From CBDANZ01 sp965197865 (GTDB lineage: Bacteria; Acidobacteriota; Vicinamibacteria; Vicinamibacterales; CAVVIG01), in assembly GCA_965197865.1 (NCBI GenBank), contig CBDANZ010000002.1, forward strand, positions 124,001-188,000: a stretch of 64,000 nt of DNA. Reading direction: 5' to 3'. Position 1 is the stretch's first letter, and every line of letters starts with the position of its first letter. Positions 26,159 through 34,911 of the stretch are shown in pieces. The notes under the pieces were generated by a model. The model had not been told where the DNA came from, made no database searches, and was given only the letters and a program-made list of their open reading frames with translations. A program made the translations under genes and the position numbers.

Positions 26159-27124
26159 ATGAGTAGCCGATTCTTCGCATCTGCTGTCGCGTGCGTGGCG
26201 CTCGTCGGGTGCGCGGCGGAGCCTGGGCCAGCCGGCCCGCCGCCTGAGACGCAAGCCACAACCCCGGTACCCGACCTGCCGGCGATGATTGTCGCGGAGC
26301 GGGGCGGTTTCATCCCAGAAGGTGTCGAGTACGATCAGGCCAACGGGCGCTTATTGGTCGGCTCGCTTGCCGAAGGGACGATCTTCCAGATCCACAACGA
26401 CGGCCGGGTGAGTCCAGTCGTAAGCGATCCGGAGCTGCGCTCATCTGTCGGCATCGAGGCAGACGAACCACGCGACCGTCTGCTGGTCGCGAACTCTGAC
26501 CGCTCGGTGTTCCAGGGCGGCGGCGCCGGGCAAGCGAAGCTGGGCGTGTACAACCTGACGACCGGCGAACGGATTGCGATGGTGGATCTCGCCGCCTCAA
26601 TCGCCAATGCGCCGGACGATGCGGTTTATTTCGCGAATGACGTGACCGTTGCCGATGACGGAACGGTCTATGTCACTGACACCCGGATGAACGTCATCTA
26701 CCAAGTCGACAGCAATTACCAAGCCTCGGTGCTGTATCGGTTCGAGCCGTGGGACGGTCTGGCACTGAACGGGCTGGTCCATCATCCGTCGGGCTACTTG
26801 CTGGTAGCGAGCGGTGCCACGCTCTACAAGGTACCGCTTGACAATCCGGCCGACACGACTCAGGTGACGTTGCCGGAACCCGTGCCAGGGCAAGACGGCG
26901 TCGTGTGGGCGGCGGACGGCCGCCTGGTCATCACCAGCAATTCCGACAACCGGGTGGTGGCGTTGACGAGTAGCGACGATTGGGCCTCTGCCGAGCTTGC
27001 GGGTGTCGCGACGTACTCGGTCCAGGCGACCACCGCGGCCGCCGTGGGTGATGATATCTACGTCGTCCATCCACACTTTGCGGATCAAGATCCGCCGAGT
27101 GTCGAGCGCGTAACGTTCCAGTAA
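26159..27124 (+). CDS. SMP-30/gluconolactonase-like beta-propeller lipoprotein
   Basis: ATG 26159 preceded by GACGGAGGT. Lipoprotein signal VACVALVGC, then a Pro/Ala-rich linker and a six-bladed propeller: GGFIPEGVEYDQANGRLLVG, VYFANDVTVADDGTVYVTDT and GLALNGLVHHPSGYLLVASG match the metal-site strands of SMP-30/NHL-type proteins (E in IPEGVEY, N and D in FANDVT, N in LNG, D in SNSD). Possibly a periplasmic lactonase or ligand-binding protein; the substrate is unknown. Intact, 321 residues. Confidence 0.7.
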   Translation: MSSRFFASAVACVALVGCAAEPGPAGPPPETQATTPVPDLPAMIVAERGGFIPEGVEYDQANGRLLVGSLAEGTIFQIHNDGRVSPVVSDPELRSSVGIEADEPRDRLLVANSDRSVFQGGGAGQAKLGVYNLTTGERIAMVDLAASIANAPDDAVYFANDVTVADDGTVYVTDTRMNVIYQVDSNYQASVLYRFEPWDGLALNGLVHHPSGYLLVASGATLYKVPLDNPADTTQVTLPEPVPGQDGVVWAADGRLVITSNSDNRVVALTSSDDWASAELAGVATYSVQATTAAAVGDDIYVVHPHFADQDPPSVERVTFQ

Positions 27125-27298
27125 TGTTTGAGGGTCCCTACATCGACGCTGGGGTGAACGGTCGCCCCTATGCGTGATGGCCAGCGGTTCCTGATGATCA
27201 AAGCGGGCGATGCGATCGACGACACCTCCACCGCTGCAGAGGTGATCCTCGTCGAGAACTGGTTCGAGGAACTCAAACAGCGCGTGCCCACGCACTGA
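27124..27298 (+). pseudogene. PD40/kinase-type protein, C-terminal scrap (copy 3, longest)
   Basis: Starts in the stop codon of the SMP-30 gene: FEGPYIDAGVNGRPYA-stop, then one frame over RDGQRFLMIKAGDAIDDTST and AAEVILVENWFEELKQRVPTH-stop. The block D-G-x-R-F-L-M-I-K followed by NWFEELKxRVP is the C-terminus of acidobacterial propeller proteins and kinases. One frameshift; the upstream domain is absent. Confidence 0.65.
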
Positions 27299-27392
27299 GC
27301 CCGCCGCCCGTCGGTCCCAAGAAACATCTGTTTTCCGGAACAGCAAGGGCCCCATGGCGGGGCCCTGTTCTCGGAAGAATTCAGCCTAGTTG

Positions 27393-27700
27393 TCAGGCGA
27401 AAGTCGGCGGGGTTTTCTGGAACAGCCAACGGTACGCCGTGGTAGGCGAGACGTTGAGCCGCCTGGCTGCCTCTCGCACGGGGAGACCTCTCACAGGGGC
27501 GAGCAGGCTCTCAGCGACGATGCGCTCCGGTCGGCCGAGCCTGCGGCCTTGCTGCCGGGCTCGGGCCAGTCCTGCTGTGACACGCTCGGCGATCCTGGCC
27601 CGCTCGAACTCCGCAATCGCTCCGAGGATGTGCATCTGGAGTTTGCCGGCCGGCGTCGTGGCATCGATCCCTTCGGCCAAGCTGACGCCCGGGCCGTTCA
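27393..27700 (-). pseudogene. Serine recombinase (resolvase/invertase) C-terminal part
   Basis: Reads GVSLAEGIDATTPAGKLQMH, ILGAIAEFERARIAERVTAG LARARQQGRRLGRP and a helix-turn-helix PVREAARRLNVSPTTAYRWL. This is the E-helix and DNA-binding domain of resolvases; the catalytic Ser domain (first 100 residues) is missing, cut close to the end of the adjacent PEGA gene. Only 95-103 residues remain, so it is inactive. Confidence 0.75.
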
Positions 27701-27703
27701 GTC

Positions 27704-28764
27704 CTACCGGCCTGGTGCCGCCGTCAAGTCACCCTCATAGGTGATCGTCTCGTCCGGCAGAATCCGAACCTGGAGCTGCAGCGACTCGTAGCCATCGGCC
27801 CTGATCTCGATGCTCTGCGGTCCGCTCTCGAGCGGCAGCCCCCTGCCGCCATCGAAATCGTCAACCGTGCCGACGTAGTAGCCATCGACGAAGACCCGGG
27901 CGTGACGCGGCTCGACCCGGAGACGCACGCCGCCGAACGTCGGAGGCGGCCTGTCGTATCCTGCCGGCGGTCCTGGCTCGGCGTCGCGATCGCGTGGACC
28001 CGGCCGGTCCTCGACGGCTGCCTGGTCAGGACCCCGCGCGGGCGGGCGACGGGCGGCCGACGGCGGCGGCGCTTCACCCGGGTCTCCCGCCCTCATATTC
28101 TCCTCGAATGTGATCTTGCGGCCGGGCAGGACTCTGACGTCGAGCCTGAGGGCCTCGAAGCCCGGGGCGCGGATCTCGATGCTCGCCGGACCCGGCTCCA
28201 GCTTCAAACTCTGGAAGGTCCCGTCGAAGTCGTCGACGGTTCCGACGTAGTAGCCATCGACCAAGACCTCCGCGGCTCGCGGCTTGACCTTCAGCCTGAC
28301 GGACCCGGTGTAGGAGTAGCTCCCTCCGTAGTACCCACCCCCATAGTACGGGTATCCGTAGCCGTAGTACCCACCTCCGTAGTACGGGTATCCGTAGCCG
28401 TACCCGATGCCGTAGTAGTACGGCGAATAATAGCGTCCTCGGCGCACGACGATGGTCCGAGTGCCCCGGGCTCCCGGCCGGCCGGCCCGTGCCCCCCACG
28501 TCGAGGCTGAGCAACCCGGCGGTTGCCGCCGCTGCTGCGACGCTGCTGGAGCGTCGGTCGCAGCATGGTCGGGGTCGGAATCGCGGCCCCGAGGACCGCG
28601 TCCGCCCGCTCGGTGTCGCCGAACGCCTGATCGATTGTGGCTTGCACATCGCCGGCCGGCGGGACGCCGGTCGCGGCTTCCGTGTTGGCTGTCCACCCCA
28701 CGGCCACCAGCATGAGAGCACCCGTGATCCCGACGGTTCCTGCACGTTTCGCGAGAGTAGTCAT
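27704..28764 (-). pseudogene. Secreted protein with two PEGA domains and Gly/Tyr-rich linker (one frameshift)
   Basis: ATG 28764 gives a signal peptide (TVGITGALMLVAVGWTANTE). Around 28500 the frame changes, and the continuation reads TIVVRRGRYYSPYYYGIGYG, a Gly/Tyr-rich segment, then PEGA 1 (SVRLKVKPRAAEVLVDGYYV GTVDDFDG) and PEGA 2 (VRLRVEPRHARVFVDGYYVG). PEGA domains are surface/periplasmic beta-sandwiches. Either a recent pseudogene or an indel error, since both parts are well kept. Confidence 0.65.
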
Positions 28765-29139
28765 GGTCGTATCCTTCCGGTCGAGACAGGCATCCGCTCA
28801 GGAGGATTGCATAGCGCGTGCCACGAACGATCCGGTAGAACTCCGCAAAATGCGCCCATTCCGTGGGGACCGTGTCACACGCTGGTGACACCGCAATATC
28901 TATATAGGCGACCCGATCACATACCCGCCATTTTTCGGTTTTGGTTTCAATAACTTAAACGGGGCCATGGCTCCGACTAAGCATTCATTCCCTTGGCTTG
29001 ACTATTAGCGGAAGTAAGAGTGGAAGTAAGAGTAAGAGTAAGAAGACTAAGAAGAGAAGAGAGTTGTACGTACGTCGATTAAGAATAAATGCCATCACTG
29101 GCATTCTGAGAAAAGAAGGCTAGTTAAGGGAAAAGCAAC
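28765..29139. other. Intergenic region with an AG-rich, low-GC repeat block
   Basis: Around 29006-29066 the sequence consists of repeated GGAAGTAAGA / GTAAGA / GAAGA units, sharply lower in GC than the rest of the window. A hairpin AATGCCA-TCAC-TGGCATT at 29088-29105 follows. Immediately upstream of the PEGA gene start lies its presumed promoter. No gene is seen. Confidence 0.5.
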
Positions 29140-29577
29140 TCACCAGGGTCGCTTCACCGTGATGGCCGCCGCGACTTGAATGCGTTCGGTGGCTCGCCCG
29201 ACCGAACGATCGATCAAACTATTCGCGGCCTGGAGGCGCACTTGCTCGGAGTCGGCGCTGGTGACGAGGGCTTCAAGCTCGGCGACCGCGCGTGGCGCGA
29301 GATCTCTGAGCCTCAGCTTGAGTGGTTCCTCAAGATGACCCTCCGCGCGTAGCCAACTCAGATAGCTGTTCGCCGCGCGAATCCGAACGTTGATGCCGCC
29401 GGGCGAGTCGTGTCGCTCGCGCATTGTCACGATCCACGCTTCGAGCGAGGCTTTGGTCAGCACGGACGGCAGCGTCCGCAGCGCGTAGCGATACATCCGC
29501 GCCGTACAGTGACTCCAGTTCCGCAGATAGAGCCCGTATTGGAGAAACATTTCGAGGGTCGAAGAGTGACTGCTCAT
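29140..29577 (-). pseudogene. Tyrosine recombinase N-terminal (core-binding) domain fused to an unrelated tail
   Basis: ATG 29577: MSSHSSTLEMFLQYGLYLRN, WSHCTARMYRYALRTLPSVL, GGINVRIRAANSYLSWLRAE GHL are typical of the SAM-like core-binding domain of phage/Xer-type integrases. After LKLRL the sequence turns into RDLAPRAVAELEALVTSADS and SLIDRSVGRATERIQV, resembling the small DRGxGKP-type proteins of mobile elements. The catalytic domain (R-H-R-Y) is absent. Close to tRNA-Thr, a usual integrase target. Confidence 0.6.
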
Positions 29578-29631
29578 GGCGTGTTTTCCTGAGCAGCGGG
29601 AAAGACTGGAAGTCCTAGAAGGGAACCGAGT

Positions 29632-29707
29632 TGGAGCCGGCGATCGGACTCGAACCGATGACCTGTCGATTACGAATCGACTGCTCTACCAACTGAGCTA
29701 CGCCGGC
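29632..29707 (-). tRNA. tRNA-Thr (anticodon CGT)
   Basis: 76 nt including an encoded CCA. The acceptor stem GCCGGCG pairs with CGCCGGC; D-arm GCTCAGTTGGTAGAGC; anticodon arm GTCGA-TTCGTAA-TCGAC with anticodon CGT; T-arm with GGTTCGAGTCC. All stems pair, so it is a complete tRNA. Confidence 0.93.
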
Positions 29708-29807
29708 CGGGAACCATTATTCTAGCATTGACTTGATCTGGTCGAGCGCCTCTTCGGGAGCTCTCAGCCAGCAGCTTTCAGCCCGGTGTGTCGTGCCGAG
29801 AGCAATC

Positions 29808-30197
29808 TCATGATCCGTCATACAGTTTGTCGCCGACCGATTCGAGCCACTCCGTCTCGACATTGACGTTCACGGCGAGATGTGTGCCGGTCGAGCCAGG
29901 CGTCTCGCCGTGCCAGTGCTTCTCACCGGGCGCGAACACGACCGCGTCGCCCTAGCCGACGTCCTCGCCGGGCTGGCCCCATTGCTGCACGCGCACGCGG
30001 CCTTGAATGATGAGGAGCTGTTGTGGCCCTGAATGCGTATGCCAATTGGTGCGGGTCCCGTCGCTGAAGGCGACCCGGTACACAGCGGCGGGCACGCCCG
30101 CCTCGTCTTCGGCCGGACGCTTCACGTGCGCGGAACCCGTGAAGCGGTTCTGGTTCGGGTCGACGGGATCGAGGGGCGCAGCGCGAAGAATCTTCAC
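29808..30197 (-). pseudogene. Cupin-domain protein with in-frame TAG
   Basis: ATG 30197. Reads VYRVAFSDGTRTNWHTHSGP QQLLIIQGRVRVQQWGQPGE with the G(x)5HxH(x)3-4E(x)6G cupin box 1, meets TAG at 29952-29954 after DVG, and continues in the same frame GDAVVFAPGEKHWHGETPGS, with cupin box 2, to TGA at 29808. The single nonsense codon splits the two metal-binding boxes. About 129 residues if read through. Confidence 0.65.
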
Positions 30198-30368
30198 GGC
30201 TTGACCTCTTAGTTGCCTGTGCCCAGGCTGTAGGCTACGATGAGTAGTTTGAGCACCCTGCGATTATCTGGCCGTGACGTCCGCCCTTCGGCAATCTCAG
30301 GGCGTCCCAGCCTGTCGAGGGGACGGCTTTAGCCGGACTTCAGGGAGCACACGCAGGTCGATCCAAGC

Positions 30369-33368
30369 ATGCCCGACACCAGTGCCAGCGGCGCGGCTCA
30401 AGCTGCCGATCTCGTCGTCCGAGGCGCGCGCACGCATAACCTCAAGTACATCGACCTCACGCTGCCGACCGGCAAGCTGGTGATCGTTACTGGCGTGAGC
30501 GGTTCGGGGAAATCGTCGCTCGCCTTCGACACCATCTATGCGGAGGGGCAGCGGCGGTACGTGGAGTCGCTGTCGGCTTACGCGCGGCAGTTCCTCGAAC
30601 GGATGGAGAAGCCGGACGTCGATCGGATCGAAGGCATCGCGCCTGCCATCGCAATTCGCCAGAAAAACACGGTCAGGAATCCTCGGTCCACGGTGGGCAC
30701 GACGACCGAGATCCACGACTACCTGCGGCTGTTGTTTGCCCGCGTCGGTCGGACATTCTGCAGAAACTGCGGGCGCGAGGTCGTGCGCGAGACCGCCGAA
30801 GTGGTCGCGCGACAGCTTGGCGATCTACCGACGGGGACAAGACTTCTGCTTGGTTTCGATCTGTCGGTCGTCGAGTCGGCGCCGCTCGCGCACGCGGACG
30901 CCTCGCAAGAAGTCGATGAGCTCAACGAAACGTCCGTCGACGATGCGGAAATGATGAGCTTCATCGACTTTCGCCCGGTGTCTTCGGCCCGGGGAGAACG
31001 GGCCGCGCTTCTGGACTCGCCGGGCGCCGCGGGGGGCGCCGATGCTCGCACGATCGTTGAGACGATCGAAACGCTTCGGCGAAAAGGATTCGGACGGCTA
31101 TTAGTCGACTTTCGCCCGGTGGCGTTTGAGGACCTCGATCCGTCGTCGCTCGCCGGTCGGGCGACGCTGCAGGTCATCGTCGATCGCATCCAGCTGGGCG
31201 GCTTGGGGGGTGACGACCAGTGTCAGCGTCTGACCGACTCGATCGAGACTGCGTATCGGGAAGGGGGCGGCGCGGCGTGGGCCGTGGAACGGTCGGGGAT
31301 CGTTCATCTGTTCTCGGAGCGCTTCGAGTGTCGACCGTGTGGGATCTCCTGTGAGGCTCCCCAGCCTCGGCTCTTCTCGTTCAACAATCCGTTCGGCGCC
31401 TGTCCGACCTGCCACGGCTTCGGCAACATCATCGAGCTCGACATGGGTCTAGTGGTGCCCGATTCGTCGAAGTCGATCGCCGAGAACGCGATCGAGCCGT
31501 GGAGCAAGCCCCACTATCGCAGCGCGCTCGCGGACCTCAAGCGCATCGCGCGCAAGAAGGGACTCCGAATCGACACGCCCTGGGCGGAGCTCACCGAGGT
31601 AGAGAAGCGATTCGTGATCGAGGGCGGCGACGGCTACGCAGGGATCCGCGGGTTCTTCCGCTGGCTCGAGCGAAAAAAATACAAAGTTCATGTCCGTGTC
31701 TTTCTGAGCCGGTACCGCGGCTACCTGACGTGCCCCGACTGCAGCGGCGCACGGCTGCGACGCGAGGCCCGCGACGTCCGGATCGCCGGTCGGACCATCG
31801 ATCAGGTATCGTCGCTGACAGTCCGCGACGCGCAGCAGTTCTTCTCCACGCTGGACCTTACCGACAAGGAAGCTGCGATTGCCGAGAAGGTTCTCAAAGA
31901 GATCAGGCGCCGCCTGTCGTTTCTGACCGACGTCGGGCTCGATTACCTGACCCTCGATCGGTTGTCGTCGACGCTGTCTGGCGGCGAGGCGCAGCGGATC
32001 AACCTAGCGAGCTCGCTCGGCTCGTCGCTCGTCGGAACCCTTTACGTGCTCGATGAACCGTCGATTGGACTGCACTCGCGCGACAATCTGCGGCTGATCG
32101 GCATCCTCCAGCAACTTCGCGATCAAGGCAACACGGTGCTCGTCGTCGAGCACGATGCCGACATGATCAAGGTAGCCGATCACGTCGTCGATCTCGGTCT
32201 CGGTGCGGGTGAGCAGGGCGGACGCGTGGTCTTTTCCGGCACCTTCGAGGGCTTGCTCGACGAGCCGCGGTCGCTCACCTCGAAATACCTGCGGCAGGAG
32301 CTGGCCATTCCGGTGCCGACCTCGCGGCGCCGAGGCACCGGCCAGAAGATCTGGCTCCTCGGAGCGAACGAGCACAACCTCAAGGACGTCGATGTCAGCG
32401 TTCCGCTGAACGTCTTCACCTGCGTCACCGGCGTGAGCGGATCTGGCAAATCTACTCTCGTGCACGACGTGCTGTATTCCGCCGTCAAGCGTGCGAAGGG
32501 CGGCTCGGAAAAGCGCGTCGGCAGTCTCAGGAAGCTCGAAGGCGCCGATTTCATCACAGACGCCGTGCTGGTGGATCAGGCGCCCATCGGGCGGACGCCG
32601 CGATCGAATCCGGTCACCTACCTCAAGGCGTTCGATCCGATCCGTGAGCTGTTCGCGGCCACCAAGGACGCGCGGTCGCGCGGGCTGACGGCGAGCCACT
32701 TCTCGTTCAACGTGCCGGGCGGCCGCTGCGAGGCGTGTCAGGGAGAGGGCGAAACGCGCGTCGAGATGCAGTTCCTGGCGGACGTGTTCGTGCCGTGCGA
32801 CCAGTGCGACGGCAAGCGTTTTAAGCCGCAGGTGCTCGAGGTGCGCTACCGCGGCCGCTCGATTCACCAGGTGCTCAATCTCGCCGTGCGCGAGGCCCTC
32901 GCCTTTTTCAGCAGCTCTCCCAAGGTGCTGCGCCGCTTGCAGGTACTCGACGAAATCGGCCTGGGATACTTACGGCTCGGACAGCCCTCGACCACTCTTT
33001 CGGGTGGAGAAGCGCAGCGGATCAAGATCGCGGCGCACCTGTCGTCACACGGCGGCGAACGGCTGCTCTACATTCTCGACGAGCCGACAACAGGGCTGCA
33101 CTTCGATGACATCGCCAAGCTGCTGGCGGCGTTCAAGAAACTGCTTGAGGCCGGCCACACGCTTGTCGTCATCGAGCACAACCTCAACGTCATCAAGACC
33201 GCCGACTTCATCATCGATCTGGGTCCCGAGGGCGGCGAAGCCGGCGGTTACGTCGTGACAGCAGGAACGCCCGAGCAGGTCGCGCAGATCGAGGCCTCGC
33301 ACACTGGGCGCTACCTCGGGTCCGTGCTGGCCGAGGGACGGTCGCACGCGTACGCGACTGGCCGGTAG
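30369..33368 (+). CDS. uvrA: Excinuclease ABC subunit A
   Basis: 999 residues from ATG 30369. Nucleotide-excision repair damage sensor, an ABC ATPase dimer that loads UvrB. Walker A TGVSGSGKSSLAFD at 41-54, first signature TLSGGEAQRINLA, Walker B LYVLDEPSIGLHSRD, then the second ABC unit with TGVSGSGKSTLVHD, the zinc finger CEACQGEGETRVEMQFLADV ..CDQC, and signature TLSGGEAQRIKIA. Somewhat longer than the usual 940 residues because of an extended signature-domain insert around 170-310. A DNA glycosylase gene follows 13 bp downstream, probably co-transcribed. Confidence 0.97.
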   Translation: MPDTSASGAAQAADLVVRGARTHNLKYIDLTLPTGKLVIVTGVSGSGKSSLAFDTIYAEGQRRYVESLSAYARQFLERMEKPDVDRIEGIAPAIAIRQKNTVRNPRSTVGTTTEIHDYLRLLFARVGRTFCRNCGREVVRETAEVVARQLGDLPTGTRLLLGFDLSVVESAPLAHADASQEVDELNETSVDDAEMMSFIDFRPVSSARGERAALLDSPGAAGGADARTIVETIETLRRKGFGRLLVDFRPVAFEDLDPSSLAGRATLQVIVDRIQLGGLGGDDQCQRLTDSIETAYREGGGAAWAVERSGIVHLFSERFECRPCGISCEAPQPRLFSFNNPFGACPTCHGFGNIIELDMGLVVPDSSKSIAENAIEPWSKPHYRSALADLKRIARKKGLRIDTPWAELTEVEKRFVIEGGDGYAGIRGFFRWLERKKYKVHVRVFLSRYRGYLTCPDCSGARLRREARDVRIAGRTIDQVSSLTVRDAQQFFSTLDLTDKEAAIAEKVLKEIRRRLSFLTDVGLDYLTLDRLSSTLSGGEAQRINLASSLGSSLVGTLYVLDEPSIGLHSRDNLRLIGILQQLRDQGNTVLVVEHDADMIKVADHVVDLGLGAGEQGGRVVFSGTFEGLLDEPRSLTSKYLRQELAIPVPTSRRRGTGQKIWLLGANEHNLKDVDVSVPLNVFTCVTGVSGSGKSTLVHDVLYSAVKRAKGGSEKRVGSLRKLEGADFITDAVLVDQAPIGRTPRSNPVTYLKAFDPIRELFAATKDARSRGLTASHFSFNVPGGRCEACQGEGETRVEMQFLADVFVPCDQCDGKRFKPQVLEVRYRGRSIHQVLNLAVREALAFFSSSPKVLRRLQVLDEIGLGYLRLGQPSTTLSGGEAQRIKIAAHLSSHGGERLLYILDEPTTGLHFDDIAKLLAAFKKLLEAGHTLVVIEHNLNVIKTADFIIDLGPEGGEAGGYVVTAGTPEQVAQIEASHTGRYLGSVLAEGRSHAYATGR

Positions 33369-33381
33369 GAGCCCGCGGCCT

Positions 33382-33999
33382 TTGAAGCTTTCTCGCGAGT
33401 TCTACGACCGGCCAACGCTCGAGGTCGTCCGCGATCTGCTCGGAAAGGTGCTCGTGCGCGGCCACCGGGGTGTCGTGACGAGCGGTGTCATCGTCGAGGT
33501 CGAGGCTTATATCGGAGAATCCGATCCGGCGTGTCATGCAGCGCCGGGACGAACGTCCCGCAACGCTCCTCTCTACGGCCCTCCTGGGCATGCCTACGTC
33601 TACCTGAATTACGGCATTCACTGCCTCGTGAACGTTGTCACGGAGGCAGAAAATTCGCCGGCGGCCGTGCTTGTCCGTGCGCTCCATCCCCTCGACGGCA
33701 TTGCAGCCATGCGGCGCAGGCGTCGCCTGGCGATGAAAGGCCGGCGGACGCTCGAATCGTCGATGTCGACCGAGGAGCTCTGTCGCGGGCCCGGTAACCT
33801 GACGATGGCGATGGGGATCACGCTGGCTGAAAATGACGTGGATCTTGCGGGCAATCGGCTGTTCGTCGAAGACTGCGGGCTGAAGGTCGGACCAATTGCC
33901 TGGGGTCGGCGTGTCGGCATCAGCGTTGGGACAAGACACCCGTGGCGCGCGCGGGTGCTGGATCACCCCGCCGTGTCGATCACGAAAAAGACACCCTGA
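33382..33999 (+). CDS. mpg: DNA-3-methyladenine glycosylase (AAG/MPG family)
   Basis: TTG 33382, 205 residues, 13 bp after uvrA. Removes alkylated purines in base-excision repair. Family blocks: LSREFYDRPTLEVVRDLLGK, VIVEVEAYIGESDPACHA with the catalytic Glu, RNAPLYGPPGHAYVYLNYGI with the intercalating Tyr region, and LCRGPGNLTMAMGI. No ATG alternative precedes LSREFYDR. Intact. Grouped with uvrA as a DNA repair pair. Confidence 0.92.
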   Translation: MKLSREFYDRPTLEVVRDLLGKVLVRGHRGVVTSGVIVEVEAYIGESDPACHAAPGRTSRNAPLYGPPGHAYVYLNYGIHCLVNVVTEAENSPAAVLVRALHPLDGIAAMRRRRRLAMKGRRTLESSMSTEELCRGPGNLTMAMGITLAENDVDLAGNRLFVEDCGLKVGPIAWGRRVGISVGTRHPWRARVLDHPAVSITKKTP

Positions 34000-34042
34000 A
34001 ACCGCTTCTCATGCGCTTCCTTGGAGAAAATGGCAGTCGGGC

Positions 34043-34072
34043 TTGACCCGGAAGGCCCAAAGGGAGTACTGG
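34043..34072 (+). promoter_or_regulatory. Candidate promoter of the siroheme leader
   Basis: TTGACC at 34043-34048, 18-bp spacer, TACTGG at 34067-34072. The -10 is poor, but the same TTGAC-N18-TAC layout precedes the second cysteine leader. Transcription would start about 3-5 bases before the leader ATG at 34082. Confidence 0.4.
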
Positions 34073-34081
34073 TTATTGAAC

Positions 34082-34183
34082 ATGTCGACCGGGACGTGCG
34101 CCTGTCACTGTTGTTGTTTCGTGGCGGAAGTGAGCCTCCGCGCCAGCCGTCCAGGTTTATCGTTATCGAGTATCGCTCGCTGA
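34082..34183 (+). CDS. Cysteine-rich leader peptide, candidate attenuator of siroheme genes
   Basis: 33-residue frame MSTGTCACHCCCFVAEVSLR ... SLSSIAR with five Cys among residues 6-12, three of them consecutive TGT codons at 34109-34117. A hairpin (GGCGGA / TCCGCGCC, 34123-34144) follows the Cys codons, a second (34159-34188) covers the stop codon, then a rho-independent-type terminator at 34212-34243 and the precorrin-2 dehydrogenase start at 34258. Ribosome stalling at Cys codons under cysteine shortage would favour read-through. Poly-Cys leader ORFs that control sulfur genes are known from mycobacteria; for this lineage the role is my inference. An AGGGAG lies 15 bases upstream. Confidence 0.6.
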   Translation: MSTGTCACHCCCFVAEVSLRASRPGLSLSSIAR

Positions 34184-34211
34184 ACGATTCGTGTTCCTGA
34201 ACGACGTGAAG

Positions 34212-34243
34212 GCCCGGAAGCTCAACGCTTTCCGGGCTTTTTT
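34212..34243 (+). terminator. Terminator-like hairpin between the Cys leader and cysG-type gene
   Basis: GCCCGGAAGC, loop TCAAC, GCTTTCCGGGC, then six T. The stem is GC-rich with one bulged base. It stands 28 bases after the leader stop and 15 before the next start, the position of an attenuator. Confidence 0.75.
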
Positions 34244-34257
34244 GTTTAGGGTTCCTT

Positions 34258-34911
34258 GTGACCGATTTACTGCCGCTGTTTGTGAACCTGTCGGGGCGCC
34301 GCGTGGTGCTGGTCGGCGGGGGGCCGGTCGCTGCTGCGAAGCTCACTCAGCTTCTGGCCGCGCGCGCCGACGTGTTGGTCGTCGCGCCGGAGGTGCATGC
34401 CGACATCGAGCAGAGCGGCGTCGCGAGCGCGCGCCGGGAGTTTGCGCCCGCCGATCTGGATGAGGCGTGGCTGGTGGTGGCCGCGGCGACGCCGGAAGTG
34501 AACGCACGTGTGGCCCAGGCGGCGGCGGCGCGGCGCATCTTTGTGAATGCCGTGGACGATCCGGTAAACGCGACAGCATTTCTGAGCGGCGTTGTGCGCC
34601 GTGACGGAGTCACTCTGGCGATTTCAACAAGCGGTGAGGCGCCTGGGCTGACGGCGCTCTTACGGGAGGCGCTCGACGCCGTGCTGCCGCGCGATTTGGC
34701 CGCCTGGGTGCACGAGGCGCGGCGACAGCGCGGAGCGTGGCGGCGCGAAGGCGTGCCGATGGCCGCGCGACGCTCGTTGCTGCTGGAGGCGTTGAACAGG
34801 CTGTACGGAGAGCCTGAGGGCCGGCACCACGACAGTTGGGGGTCCGGACAGACTGAAGCAACAGGTGGAGCGGAGGACTTGAGTCCTGCCGGCGCCGTGG
34901 AGGACCGGTAA
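34258..34911 (+). CDS. Precorrin-2 dehydrogenase / sirohydrochlorin ferrochelatase (CysG N-terminal type)
   Basis: GTG 34258, 217 residues. Oxidises precorrin-2 with NAD and inserts iron to make siroheme, the cofactor of sulfite reductase. Rossmann motif LSGRRVVLVGGGPVAAAKLT at 11-30, the NAVDDPVNATAFLSGVVRRD block and the helical domain SGEAPGLTALLREALDAVLP are typical of SirC/Met8-like proteins. The stop TAA overlaps the ATG of the next gene by one base. The leader and terminator upstream suggest cysteine-responsive attenuation. Intact. Confidence 0.88.
   Translation: MTDLLPLFVNLSGRRVVLVGGGPVAAAKLTQLLAARADVLVVAPEVHADIEQSGVASARREFAPADLDEAWLVVAAATPEVNARVAQAAAARRIFVNAVDDPVNATAFLSGVVRRDGVTLAISTSGEAPGLTALLREALDAVLPRDLAAWVHEARRQRGAWRREGVPMAARRSLLLEALNRLYGEPEGRHHDSWGSGQTEATGGAEDLSPAGAVEDR

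Noticed and set aside
28990..29066. CRISPR array in the AG-rich repeat block
   Set aside because: The units are 5-10 bp, contiguous and without spacers; no cas genes are present.
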